From NCBI GenBank assembly GCA_039621445.1, contig CP154954.1, forward strand, positions 77,510,073 through 77,574,072: 64,000 bases of DNA. Direction: 5' to 3'. Positions 49,647-59,668 of the stretch are shown one piece after another; the stretch's first letter is position 1, and every line of letters starts with the position of its first letter. Both the position numbers and the translations under genes were made by a program. The DNA comes from Euglena gracilis. Taxonomy: Eukaryota > Euglenida > Euglenophyceae > Euglenales. The notes beneath the pieces were generated by a model. The model was given only the letters and a program-made list of their open reading frames with translations, was not told the DNA's origin and did not search any database.

Positions 49647-50120
49647 TCATATTGTCAGGCACAACAACAGCTTCGCCTCCATCATCATCGGGTTGACTCG
49701 GTGTTCAACCCGATGATGCATCTTGACCAGCAATGGATCCAGGGTGGTCTCTGGTGCCAGACCGTGAATAATTGAGCGTGTGTTGTCAAATGTCACGCTG
49801 AAATGGCACTCCATTCGGTCTGGGAGCCTGAGTAGCCAATGGAACTGAAGCAGGCCATGAGCCCGTTGTTCCACTTCTGCAACCCTCTTGCTCAGCGACC
49901 AGTCGGCTGCCAGTTGAGAGTGATGAGCAGTCAATCGCCATTTAGGCATTGTTGGTCCCAGTTGAATTTCAGACACCAATGCATGAAACAGGTTTGCACC
50001 TCTTCAGTGTCAGGATTAAGCAATGCAATGGCACCGGCATTGACCAATTGTCCTTTGACAGTCTGTTCAGGTAGCGTATTAGTCGATAGCTGGCAGACAA
50101 CAGCTGGTCACAGCAACAGC
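49647..50120 (-). pseudogene. Second block of the same minus-strand relic
   Basis: A 110-codon open minus frame (49,647-49,979; VSEIQLGPTMPKWRLTAHHS at its start, FDNTRSIIHGLAPETTLDPL further on). It is preceded in another frame by VKGQLVNAGAIALLNPDTEE (about 50,010-50,080), which fits one frameshift. Balanced composition suggests former coding sequence. It lies upstream of 48,925-49,620 on the same strand. Family unknown. Confidence 0.35.
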
Positions 50121-50730
50121 AGTGTGAATGGACCAGCCGTGCGACAATTGATGATGATCATGATGTTCTTGTTTAACTGGAGGTTAATGGCCAGGGTTCA
50201 ATGCAAGCAGGGTGTGTGTGGTTTGGGTTGGGAGGGGTGGATGTCCTCCCCACCTCCCGAACTGCTGGAATGGAGGGGTTCGGATCATATAATTGCTTAA
50301 GGTGTGCCCGAACCCACCCTCCCATGGTGGGAATTGAGTTTTTTTTTCCAGAGTGATTAACTGGCACGGGGTAGGGGGTTGGCCTGAACAGGTCGAAAGT
50401 GGACCACCTGGGAACGGCATTTTTTTTAATTATTGGCCAAATGCATTGATTTTAGGCCATTCTGGCCGACTCTGGACCCTCTCTCACTTGCCAAGGAAAT
50501 CCCCCCCCCAACAGATCATAATTGTTTATAAGCACATCGTCTTTTTGTGCTTCGCTTCTTTGTATTTGGCACACATTTGAACTCTCGTCTCATCCACAGG
50601 AGGTTCCTTGCAGATTATTTTATCAATGAAAGTCTTAGCACACCTCCTGTTGTGAGGCCGTCATTTTGTGCACGAGGCTCCCTGGTCACAACTGATTCTG
50701 CAGCTTCCCGCTGCTCCTCGGCGGGGGGGT
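50121..50730. other. No gene; C/G-rich patch
   Basis: 50,200-50,420 has GGAGGGGTGGATGTCCTCCCCAC-like self-complementary text (split here) and A/T or G runs, similar in style to the GC-rich mini-elements elsewhere. 50,430-50,730 shows nothing assignable. Confidence 0.4.
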
Positions 50731-51120
50731 TACGGTAGGAGGATGCTCAAGCTCGAGCGCTCAAGCTTGAGCATCCTTGAGCGTTTTTAAGCCCCCCCCC
50801 CCTCTCGAGGGGGGGGCTTAGCGAGCATCCTTGAGCATGCTCAAGGATGCTCATGAGCATCCTCGAGCATGCTCAAGGATGCTCATGAGCATCCTTGAGC
50901 ATGCTCAAGGATGCTCATGAGCATCCTCGAGCGTCGCTCAAGGATGCTCATGAGCATCCTCGAGCGACACTCAAGGATGCTCATGAGCATCCTTGAGCGA
51001 CCTCTAACGACCTCCACTGCCGCTCGAGGATGCTCATGAGCATCCTCGAGCAGCGCTCGAGGATTCTCATGAGCATCCTTGAGCGTGCTTGAGCGATATC
51101 TCGAGCATCCTCCTACTGTC
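50731..51120. mobile_element. Palindromic foldback element with GTAGGAGGATGCTC ends
   Basis: Left end 50,733 (CGGTAGGAGGATGCTC) and right end to 51,118 (GAGCATCCTCCTACTG) are inverted repeats of about 16 bp. The left is preceded by TA; the right is followed by TC, perhaps a mutated TA. The body is a tandem array of a roughly 32-bp monomer with two nested perfect palindromes, GATGCTCATGAGCATC and CTCGAG or GAGCATGCTC variants. A C-run/G-run hairpin sits at 50,791-50,819. The whole element could fold into alternating cruciforms. ORFs reading AHEHPRA are by-products. Confidence 0.75.
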
Positions 51121-51154
51121 ATGCTTGCATGTATCACAGGACCACAAATAAAAC

Positions 51155-51186
51155 ACATGTCCCCCAAAACGACTTGGGGGACATGT
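51155..51186. other. Perfect 13-bp hairpin next to telomere-like array
   Basis: ACATGTCCCCCAA, loop AACGAC, TTGGGGGACATGT. It lies 11 bp before the first telomere-like repeats. Role unknown; it could be a small-element end. Confidence 0.7.
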
Positions 51187-51197
51187 TGGGGGATGAG

Positions 51198-52107
51198 GAA
51201 TAGGGTTAGGGTTAGGGTTAGGGTTAGGAATAGGGTTTGGGTTAGGAAAAGGGTTAGGGTTCGGGTTAGGGTTTGGGTTAGGTTTAGGAATAGGGTTAGG
51301 ATTAGGGTTAGGGTTAGGGTTAGGGTGAGGGTTAGGGTTAGGGTTAGGAATGGGGTTGGGGTTAGGGTTAGGGATAGGGTTAGGGTTTAGGAATATGGTC
51401 AGTGTTAAGGTTAGGAATACGGTTGGGGTTAGCGTTAGGAATAAGGTTAGGGTTAGGATTAGGGTTAGGGTTAAGAATAGGGTTAGGGTTAGGAATAGGG
51501 TTAGGGTTAGGGATAGGGTCAGGGTTAGGGTTAGGAATGGGGTTAAGGTTAGGATTAGGAATAGGGTTAAGGTTAGGAATAGGGTTTGGGTTATGGGTAG
51601 GGTTAGGGCTGGGGTTAGGGTTAGGAATAGGGTTAGGGTTAGGGTTAGGAATAGGGTTAGTGTTAGGGTTAGGAATTCAGTTGGGGTTAGGGTTAAGAAT
51701 AAGGTTAGGGTTTGTATTAGGGTTAGGGTTAAGAATAGGGTTAGGGTTAGGGTTAGGGTTAGGGATAGGGTCAGGGTTAGGGTTAGGAATAGGGTTAGGG
51801 TTAGGGATAGGGTTAGGGTTAGGGTTAAGGTTAGGGTTTGGGTTAGGGTTAGGAATAGGGTTAGGGTTAGGGTTAGGAATAGGGTTAGGGTTAAGGGTAG
51901 GGTTAGGGTTAGGGTTAGGGTTAGGAATAGGGTTAGGGTTAGGAATAGGGTTAGGGTTAGGGTTAGGACTAGGGTTAGGGTTAGGGTTAGGATTAGGGTT
52001 AGGGTTACGGTTAGGAGTAGGGTTAGGGTTAGGGTTAGGAATAGGGTTAGGGTTGGGAATAGGGTTAGGTTCAGGATTAGGAATAGGGTTAGGGTTAGGG
52101 TTAGGAT
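51198..52107 (+). repeat. Degenerate TTAGGG array, left part
   Basis: About 910 bp of GGGTTA repeats with the G-rich strand on plus. Variants are not random: GGAATA replaces GGGTTA about every third or fourth unit, giving recurrent GGGTTAGGGTTAGGAATA blocks, alongside GGTTTGGG, GGGTCA and GGGATA. It therefore looks like an old interstitial array with a higher-order pattern and not a fresh telomere. It continues after the MITE at 52,110-52,600. Long Leu/Thr, Arg/Val or Gly/Leu ORFs are artefacts. Confidence 0.9.
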
Positions 52108-52602
52108 TACCCGCGCCCCCCCCCGGGCAATTGACGCCCCCGGGCAATTGACGCCCCCGGGAAATTGACGCCCCCGGGCAATTGTCACCCCTGGCTGTGC
52201 CGGCCAATTTGTCACCCCGGGAAATTGTCACCCCCCTCCGTGCTGCCCGATTTGTCACCCCCCCCCACAAAAGATGTTTGTAAGCTTTCTTTTCGCCGAC
52301 ACGACTCGATTGATCCTCTATTTCGCTACAACGTGCTGAGAAATGTCACATACCAAATGCTCTGCACAATATCACAACCATAGCTGCATTTTTGCGTGTT
52401 CACTGGTTTTTCAGATGGTGTTCTTGGTCATTTGGATGTAATGTGGCTTACATGGGTGGGCAATTGACGCCCCCGGGCAATTGACGCCCCCGGGCAATTG
52501 TCACCCCCCTCTGTGCCGGCCAAATTGTCACCCCGGGAAATTGTCACCCCCCTCCGTGCTGCCCGATTTGTCACGCGACAATTGCCCGGGGGGGGGCGGG
52601 TA
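52108..52602. mobile_element. TA-flanked MITE inside the telomere-like array
   Basis: Element 52,110-52,600 with TA at 52,108-52,109 and 52,601-52,602. Left end CCCGCG(C-run)GGGCAATTGACG; reverse complement of the right end CCCGC(C-run)GGGCAATTGTCG. Removing it and one TA restores TTAGGATTAGGAATAGGG, a phrase that exists elsewhere in the array (about 51,550). Subterminal GGGCAATTGACGCCCCC repeats occur on both sides (52,128-52,262 and 52,456-52,574), around about 190 bp of unique core. No ORF of note. Confidence 0.85.
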
Positions 52603-52882
52603 GGAATAGGGTTAGGATTAGGGTTAGGGTTAGGAATAGAGTTAGGAATAGGGTTAGGGTTAGGGGTAGGGTTAGGGTTAGGGTTAGGGTTAGGGTTAGG
52701 AATAGGGTTAGGGTTTGGGTCAGGGTTAGGGTTAGGAATAGGGTTAGGGTTAGGAATAGGGTTAGGGTTAGTGTTAGGGTTAGGGTTAGGGTTAGGGTTA
52801 GGGTTAGGGTTAGGGTTAGGAATAGGGTTAGGGTTTGGGTCAGGGTTAGGGTTAGGAATAGGGTTAGGGTTGGGAATAGATC
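52603..52882 (+). repeat. Degenerate TTAGGG array, right part
   Basis: Same composition and orientation as the left part. A block of about 120 bp (GGAATAGGGTTAGGGTTTGG, GTCAGGGTTAGGG) is repeated at about 52,701 and 52,821. Ends at GGGTTGGGAATAGATC. Confidence 0.9.
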
Positions 52883-53043
52883 ATCATACACTTTTGTACC
52901 CCCCCACACAGAGCCACAGCCAAAGGCTGTCAAACGTTGCACAATGAGCTTCATCTGCACAGTTCTTTTGCATGCCTTTCTAGTGCACATCCTACCAGCA
53001 ATCTGAACTTTCCTCCATTCGGCCCCGTGATACATGTTTCCAC

Positions 53044-53465
53044 TACAGTAGGAGGATGCTCATGAGCATCCTCGAGCGTCACTCGAGGATGCTCATGAGC
53101 ATCCTTGAGCGACCTCGAACGACCTCCGAGAACACTCGAGGATGCTCATGAGCATCCTTGAGTGTCACTCGAGGATGCTCATGAGCATCCTTGAGCGACC
53201 ACCAACGACCTCCGACGACACTCGAGGATGCTCATGAGCATCCTCGAGTGGCACTCGAGGATGCTCATGAGCATCCTTGAGCATGCTCGAGGATGCTCAT
53301 GAGCATCCTCGAGCGACGCTCGAGGATGCTCATGAGCATCCTCGAGCGACGCTCGAGGATGCTCATGAGCATCCTCGAGCACTCAAGGATGCTCATGAGC
53401 ATCCTTGAGCATGCTCGAGGATGCTCATGAGCATCCTCGAGCGACGCTCGAGGATGCTCAGGTGA
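53044..53465. mobile_element. Second GAGCATCC foldback element, right end missing
   Basis: Starts TACAGTAGGAGGATGCTC, so TA plus the same end as the element at 50,733. The same 32-bp palindromic monomer follows, with spacers such as GAGCGACCTCGAACGACCTC that are also in the first element (51,001-51,020). The right end stops at GAGGATGCTCAGG without the expected CCTCCTACTG, so it is truncated. Confidence 0.7.
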
Positions 53466-54275
53466 CACTGTGAAACCGTCATTTTAGTGATTTTAAAACT
53501 GGTAATATCATTCCTGGGATTTCGAACCTGAAATTTCAAGCAAAAGGCTGAAGGAGGAACAACTGCATACCATGTTGAGAAAGCACCATCACCGGGCCGG
53601 TATATTGCGTAGGATCGGTTTTTTGGCTGCTTGAGCCAACCTGTGTCGGAAGTTTCTTTCCCAATCTGGCCCCCTGTGGCTGAATCTCCTAAACAACAAC
53701 ATTTATCCCCCTGTGAATGCTCCAGACACTCCCTACCACCTTTGTTAGAGTACCTACCGTTCTCAATCCTGCCGCGAAACAAAAATTCTCAGCGCCAATT
53801 CTGGAATATGAAGTAATCGAAGGCATTTGTTGTCCCTCTTCACCCTCTGGTTCCGAACCAGGGAGGCATTCGCCGGCAAGCCCAGTGTCTGGGTTGGAAA
53901 GTGTTTGCAGACCAGACATTTGCTCTTCCGAATCCCCCGGTGGACCCCCAAACCACGTTTCAATTTGTGCCTCCAGCTTCACCACCCGGTGCGCTTGCCT
54001 CATCACCTCCAGGTACCACCTGTGAGGTAGGAGAGGAGTGGTGACCCTGGCTGGAGACATTGCATTCACGATATCCTTCTCTGCCTCTGACAGATGCAGA
54101 AGCACGGTGACATTCAGATGCAGCAATACCGTATAAAAAAAATGCCAACATTTTGAGACGCTAGGTCCAATAAGGGACAGTGTTGTTATCTTGCTTACCC
54201 CCCCTTTGTATTCACTGCTTTGTCTGGAACAGTTCCCTGGTGGGGTTAGGTAGTCAATCCAAGAATGCGCAGTCC
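53466..54275. other. No gene recognised
   Basis: Overlapping short ORFs on both strands (for example 53,717-54,025 plus and 53,689-54,126 minus). The minus frame has a mixed composition (EAEKDIVNAMSPARV, VKLEAQIETWFGGPP) and could be an exon relic, but no domain or splice site fixes it. Confidence 0.35.
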
Positions 54276-54436
54276 GGCGTGGTCCGGGGTTTTTTTAGTT
54301 GTGGACTATTTTTAGCATTTTTCGCGATTCTCGGCCATTGTGGGTACCCCAGGACACCCCCCCCCCCGGGGTGCCCCCGAAGGGGGTGGGTGGGGGGACC
54401 CCCTCCCCCGGTCTTAAAGAAACCCCTGGGCGTGGT
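54276..54436. mobile_element. 145-bp hAT-type MITE with perfect 8-bp target duplication
   Basis: GGCGTGGT at 54,276-54,283 and 54,429-54,436 flanks an element that starts CCGGGGTTTTTTTAG and ends CTTAAAGAAACCCCTG. The reverse complement of the right end (CAGGGGTTTCTTTAAG) pairs with the left end. It has the same build as the MITE in segment J: CAGGG-type terminus, T-run, C/G-run interior, TTGTGG near the left end. Too short to code for anything. Confidence 0.85.
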
Positions 54437-54719
54437 GCCGCCCGGTTGACTGTCATAGTCCCGGTATTGTCCAAATTGTGCAGTCCCGGGAAACAGGGTC
54501 CTGGAACCGACCTATTTTTGTGGTACAAAGTTGTCAGGTCCCGGTAATGACCTGTCAGATGATTGTAAGAATGGGAAAGAAGGGCTGCATAAAGTTGACC
54601 TGGCAGCATTCAACCACATCACAAAATTCAATAATAAATTTCCTAATGTTTACCATAAACCCTCCTTTTTTCGAGAAGATGTTCTGGTGTTTTCCAAACA
54701 CCACAGAGTTTCCCAAACC

Positions 54720-54980
54720 CTATGGGTGGGGGGGGGGGTCGACCCCCGGCCTTCCTAATTTTAGGGGCGGGTTTTGGTCAAAAAAACCCTTCGTCCTTCG
54801 GGGATTTTTTGTGCCATGTGGGTGGGGGAGTCGACCCCCTCCGGGGGTGGGGGGGTCCAGGGTGGATGGGAAGCCTTCGGTATGTTGTGGGGGGGGGGTC
54901 ATGACCCCCCTGTAAGGTGGTAGGGGGGGGGTCCGGACCCCCCCAGATGTTCCCCCACCCTTAAAAAAAAAGGGAAACCC
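54720..54980. repeat. GC-rich mini-element cluster
   Basis: G- and C-runs with embedded palindromes GTCGAC, GTCATGAC and GTCCGGAC, and the phrase GGATGGGAAGCCTTCGGTAT, which recurs in similar form at about 55,263, 60,398 and (complement) 62,227. Ends are not defined. Confidence 0.5.
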
Positions 54981-55154
54981 AAGTCTTTTTTCACCATGAC
55001 AACCAGCTGCCACAGCAAACTCCTTGTTATGTTAAACGCTAGAGTAACCTGGCATGAAAAGTTTCCATGTTTCCACTGCATTCACCCACAAATGGTGTTT
55101 TCAAACCAATTGAGGTCCGCAGTTTTGGTGGGCAAAAAACCCCGTCAGCAAGGG

Positions 55155-55385
55155 TGGTCTTTGGGGGGGGGTGGGGGGTAATGGGGGGGGTGTGGTTCGT
55201 CGGGGGGCTGAAGGGGATTTTCTCTGCCATCGTGGGGGGGGGAGCGACGGGGGGGGGGGGGGGATGGATGGGGAGCCCTTCGGTGGGGGGGTAGGGGGGA
55301 GGGGGGGGGGGTGGGGGGGGGGGGGGGGGGGGGGTCCGGAAGATGTGGTGGGGGGGGTTGAGGGACAGAAGGGGTGGGGGGGTGC
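55155..55385. repeat. Poly-G tract
   Basis: About 230 bp in which G-runs of 4-17 dominate, with one GGATGGATGGGGAGCCCTTCGG phrase. G-quadruplex formation on plus is likely from composition. Run lengths may be unreliable in the assembly. Confidence 0.85.
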
Positions 55386-55689
55386 TGTGCACCATAACAC
55401 CAATAAAGTGAGCGCTAGAGCCAGGGGGCCGTTTTTTTGAAATTTGTATGTACTTTGATGATATGATGATTTACCCTTCATACACTCCACCACCACGACT
55501 GAAAAAATAATATATTTACAATATATTTATAATTCATACATTTAATGATCATACCTTGAAGCAACATCCAAAATTTGTGTGACCGCTTTTCTGGAAAGCT
55601 GTAGTGCATATTGCTACCCAACCTTTTCATGAGCGACTGCATTTTGAGGGTGTATGCAGTCAAATTTATTTTGGCATGTGGATGATGTC

Positions 55690-56640
55690 CGTCTTCGGGG
55701 TCCGCTTGCCAGCCTGGTTATGGGTTAGTTACTCTTTCCTTTCTCTCATCTGGTCACGCTTCGTGCCCGTCGTCCTCATCCAAGACACGTTTCTCCCCGA
55801 TTTATTTCTCCTCAGACCATCCATTTTTTAAATTTGAATAGAGATGATGATGACGACGACGACGACGACGACGATGATGATGTAATTTGATGAGGATCAC
55901 CGCGACTCAAAAATTTGTGGCCTCACACAGATTCGCTTCTGGATAAGTATCCTGCAATCGGTGCAACGACTCTTTGCTGTCTCCAAGATGGCTGGTGCAA
56001 ATGGACCAGCACATGAGGCACGCCAGAATGACTGTCTGGATAGAACACAAAAAAAGAGCCTTTTTCAAGGGAAAAACATTTTCTATCAATTCAGGATCAT
56101 TGGGTCCAGAGGCGTTCCTTGAGTCCGTATCATTGTGGTAATTTTCTCACAGTCAGAACGGCAGGTGTGCCAACCAGCAGCTCACCACTCTATTGCTGGC
56201 ACCTTACAGCACACGTTCAAGCAATTGCCCTTTCACCAGGTTCGACGGCGACAGGTACAGGTGGGCAACTCGTCTGTTTCCCTGCTTCGGCATTGGGCCA
56301 TCATCACCACATGCGACCAGTACGTGCTGCTGTGAACAGCTAGCCACCGTCTTGCAACTGGCAGCTGCAGCGAATTAACACCATCGTCCATTCACCACCA
56401 TCAACAGTGACTGTGCTGAATGAACCAACGCCAGGTCTCCATTGGCTTCCAACCACGGGAACACCTTGCTGGTATTTGGATCGACGCTGTCCTCCCGTAA
56501 GTAAGACATTCTTACAGGCTTCTGTTGCACCACGGTGACATGGTCTATATTATCGTTGCCAGGGCAGCCCGCAGGTCGACGCTTGCCGCCATTTCTCCAG
56601 TGCACAGATCCAATATCTTCTCTCATCGTCAGGAGAATGT
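55690..56640 (-). repeat. Composite repeat copy: alpha block, microsatellite, coding relic
   Basis: 55,690-55,830 matches 280-420. 55,843-55,885 is the GAT/GAC microsatellite. 55,886-56,020 matches 3432-3700. 56,030-56,640 matches 48,940-49,620, including the NAEAGKQTSC...VAVEPG minus frame. One locus thus links pieces that are scattered at three other places, and shows they come from a single larger repeat. A minus ORF at 56,375-56,626 (83 codons) keeps DSVDPNTSKVFPWLEANGDL, matching ESVNPL...NGDL at 49 kb. Confidence 0.7.
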
Positions 56641-57788
56641 TCTCCTAAATTCTTCTGTTTTATCAAAAGACATCCATTGTTGCGTTAAATATGTATGGGA
56701 GTAGATAATCCAATGGCCTCCACCAAAATCAGTAGAAAAAAGTTGTATATTTGGGCAAAACATACACATTTCACCCGGTTTAGGCCTCTTCCCAACGGCC
56801 TGTCTTTTTCCCAACCAAAAAAATATCATTGCATGGCTGATAGAGGCTCAATGCCGCCCAGCCAACGCATGCCATTTCACAAGGGCGTTTGTGATCGTCA
56901 CAGAGATTGTACAACCATTCACCTGTGAATCAGCCTCCAACTGTCATGCCTGACATCCTGTCAGGGTCCCGCCCGGGAAACTGCCAGGGTCCCCGTTTAC
57001 CAGCCATTCTGTCAGTGTAGGATGTAAGGGTCCCCCATTCCGGCACTTTCCCGAGGGTGATAGGAATACGCAACATGTACATGGGGGTACACAGTGATAT
57101 TTTTCCATGTTTTGCAATGCCCCCCTCTCGTGCTTTCAAGTGCCCCCAAAATTCTTGTTTTTAATAAGTTGGTGCTTGGTGTTCGCACTTTTATGTTTAT
57201 TGCAGGCCAGGTGTCTCCAATTTCCTGTGTTTCTTGTTTACCTTTCTCGTTGAGCATCCGGGGCAGGCATGCCAGCGACATTGTGGAGATGCAAGGCAGC
57301 AAAGGCTACGGTGTGAGCAGTGTCACATGGCCTCCAGCATTTTGGAGATGCAAAAAAATGTTCTTTTTTGAGGGGCACCTACCTGGGAATTGTTCTCTCT
57401 GGCAAATTGATTTTTTATCTTCTGTTCTGGCCAACTTGCTTCAAAGATTTCACACATTTTTGGGAGGGAGCAACGACAGCGCCGGAAGCCCAGAAATGAC
57501 CCTATATTCTCTTGACCCTATTTTGGGACCGCGGATATTTCATTTTACGCCTTCCCCCCACCCAAGTGATTGTCCTCTGGGAAACCATCTCCTTGTAGGG
57601 AGCTGTCTTCTACGCATGTACCCAACAATTTCTTCAGAATTTTCCCATTCTTTGTTGAAAACCCACAATTCTCAAGTCGAAAAAAATCCCAAAATTACTT
57701 TTTTTGCATAGTTTTTAAAATTGTTTTCCCAATTTTTTATTCTCACCGGGGGTGGAAATTTATGGCAATTTTCCCCCCCATCAAATCA
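56641..57788. other. No gene assigned
   Basis: Contains a 205-codon plus ORF (57,094-57,711) with hydrophobic, poorly structured composition and no domain. I treat it as probably chance, since A/T and C runs continue through it. Confidence 0.35.
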
Positions 57789-57789
57789 T

Positions 57790-57834
57790 TTAGGGTTAGG
57801 GTTAGGGTTAGGGTTAGGGTTAGGGTCAGGGTTG
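57790..57834 (+). repeat. Short TTAGGG tract
   Basis: Seven tandem GGGTTA-type units, mostly perfect, ending GGGTCAGGGTTG. Same strand as the 51-53 kb array. Confidence 0.9.
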
Positions 57835-58377
57835 CCCCAACCCCCGGGGGATGACTGACTGGTTTAGATTGAGTGGTTTTTTGGCCCAGACAGGGTCGTC
57901 AAAAAAGCCACTGAAGCGCCCGGCGCCCGAGTCACCAGAATTTTTGGCCTTTTTTGTGGTCATTTTTCCCTTGGATTTCCAGAGTGGCTGACCCACCTCC
58001 CCCGGCTGGCGACTGACCAGTTTCTTCGGGGGGAAAACAGTGAGTGACTGGTTTCTTACATCAAAAGAACGGTGTGCAAATTACCACATCGTGAAACGGA
58101 ATTCCTGCCACTCCCCATTTTATTGTGTTGGCTGTTGGGCTTAGCCATGCGACGCTGCCAGTGGTGTACAGCATGGCGGACATTTCCACATCTATGGGAA
58201 TGATCATGGGCCCAGGGATTGTTTCCAATGGCAGACGCAATAAAATGGGCTTAAATACAAGTAATCTTGGACACAATCGAATGCAGATGAATTGATACAA
58301 GAATTAGCCCAGGCGCCCCGCTGCTGGGTATTTAATGGGCGATGTGCATGATTTCCAGTCCAGCCCGCACTCAAACA

Positions 58378-58745
58378 GCGCCACTGTTTAGAGGGGGGTG
58401 CCCCCCCCCCCCCCAGGACCGGGGGGGTCCGACCCCCCCCCAGCCGCCCTTATATCGAACCGCATCTGGGGGTCGGTAAACAATGGTGTGGTCCGGACAA
58501 CCCTCCTCCCAGGTTCGACGCAGAGGGCGTACCCGGGACCCCCCAAAAGTTCAAATTTTTCTTTTTGCCGCTTCTGGCCAAAAGTTTGGGCATTTTTTGG
58601 TAAATCTTTGTCCAAAAATGCCCAAAATGGCCTTTGGGGGTCAATTATTTTACGTCCTGTGCTTCTCACCAGGCCGAAAAATCGGTCACACAGACGTCGC
58701 CACTGTTCGAGAGGGGGGCCCCTTGCTGGACCGAGGGGCGTCCGA
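58378..58745. mobile_element. GC-rich insertion between 20-bp direct repeats
   Basis: CGCCACTGTTTAGAGGGGGG (58,379) and CGCCACTGTTCGAGAGGGGG (58,697) flank C/G-run sequence with CCTTATATCGAACC, which resembles the TTATATCTAACC end at 20,034, and a core rich in AAAATGGCC words like 19,870-19,930. Probably the same family of elements as 19,647-20,049. Exact ends are not defined. Confidence 0.5.
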
Positions 58746-59632
58746 TCCCCTGAGAAAGCCCCCCATGGGGTGCACACATTATTTGGACCGTAGTCGGACC
58801 CTCAGGGGTGTTGCACAATATTTGGGCACCATCTGAAAGCGTTTCATTAAAAATTGGCTTTTTTTGGGAGGTGCGCAATTTTTTTTTTTGGATTTCGGGC
58901 CCTCGGGAGTGTGACACTTATTTGGGCACTGTGTACCGTTTGGGCACTGCGCATTTAAATGGCGGCGGTTGCCTGCCCTTTGAGCACTGGATGGGCCCCT
59001 CTGTAGCACCTGGGTTTCCTGTTTTGCTTTTGTGAGCATTTGCCCCAAACCCCCGCTCTGGAAGGGGCTCCAGAAGGCTTCCAGGTCCGACATTCTCTGC
59101 AGCAGGCCCCTCCTTGGGTCCCTGCTGAGCGGCCTGTTCTCTTTCCAGCCAGGGACTCTGACCCCCAAGTGGCAACCCACTCCTGCCGAAGCCAGGCTGC
59201 CGGCCATTTTCCATTTTCATCCTCGTCCAACCTCCTGTGGAACGGCAGCATATTTCTTGTCCGTGAAAGGAGCCCAGAATGAAATTGAGTTCAAATTCAT
59301 TGTAAATATTGTCCAGCGCAAGTGTGTGTGTCTTTTGATTACTGGACCAGTTGCTGAGTTTGAGGCTTTTGTTTGCACGTTGCATTTCTTTGGATAAACT
59401 TTGACTCCAATGCTGCAGGTGGTGCGGAGGTGGAAACAACTTTTCTTTGCTGCTGCTGTCCCTTGGATCTTTCCTCTCCAAAGCATTTTTTTTTTGGAAT
59501 GCAGGTATATTTTTATCTTGTTTCCACTTAGTGGACGTCCCCCGTCTGGGCTTTCTGAGTTATCATTTTGGTGTTCATTAGGCTTGGGGGTGAGATAATG
59601 TGTGTTCCAAAACTTCCAATTCCACCCCACCG
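58746..59632. other. Moderately GC-rich stretch, no gene assigned
   Basis: Repeated TTTGGGCAC(T/C) phrases at 58,787-58,945. Plus ORF 59,032-59,397 and minus ORF 58,918-59,481 overlap, and neither has a recognisable domain or consistent splice sites. Confidence 0.3.
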
Positions 59633-59668
59633 CTGTGGTCGTGCTCCGGCGCCGGAGCACGACCACAG
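59633..59668. repeat. Perfect 36-bp palindrome
   Basis: Arms CTGTGGTCGTGCTCCGGC and GCCGGAGCACGACCACAG meet with no spacer. It could extrude a cruciform, or mark an inverted duplication junction. Confidence 0.9.

Noticed and set aside
51067-52215. Very long ORFs (up to 382 codons) rich in Leu/Thr, Arg/Val, Gly/Leu or Asn/Pro
   Set aside because: They are six-base telomere-like repeats read in frame. All six frames stay open for the same reason.
53040-53465. Regularly spaced palindromic repeats resembling a CRISPR array
   Set aside because: The spacers are themselves repeats, monomer length varies, there are no cas genes, and the context is animal-like.
57094-57711. 205-codon plus ORF
   Set aside because: No domain, no splice or start context, and low-complexity DNA runs through it; a chance ORF is likely.
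58918-59481. 187-codon minus ORF overlapping a plus ORF
   Set aside because: Both strands are open in moderately GC-rich DNA and neither shows family features.
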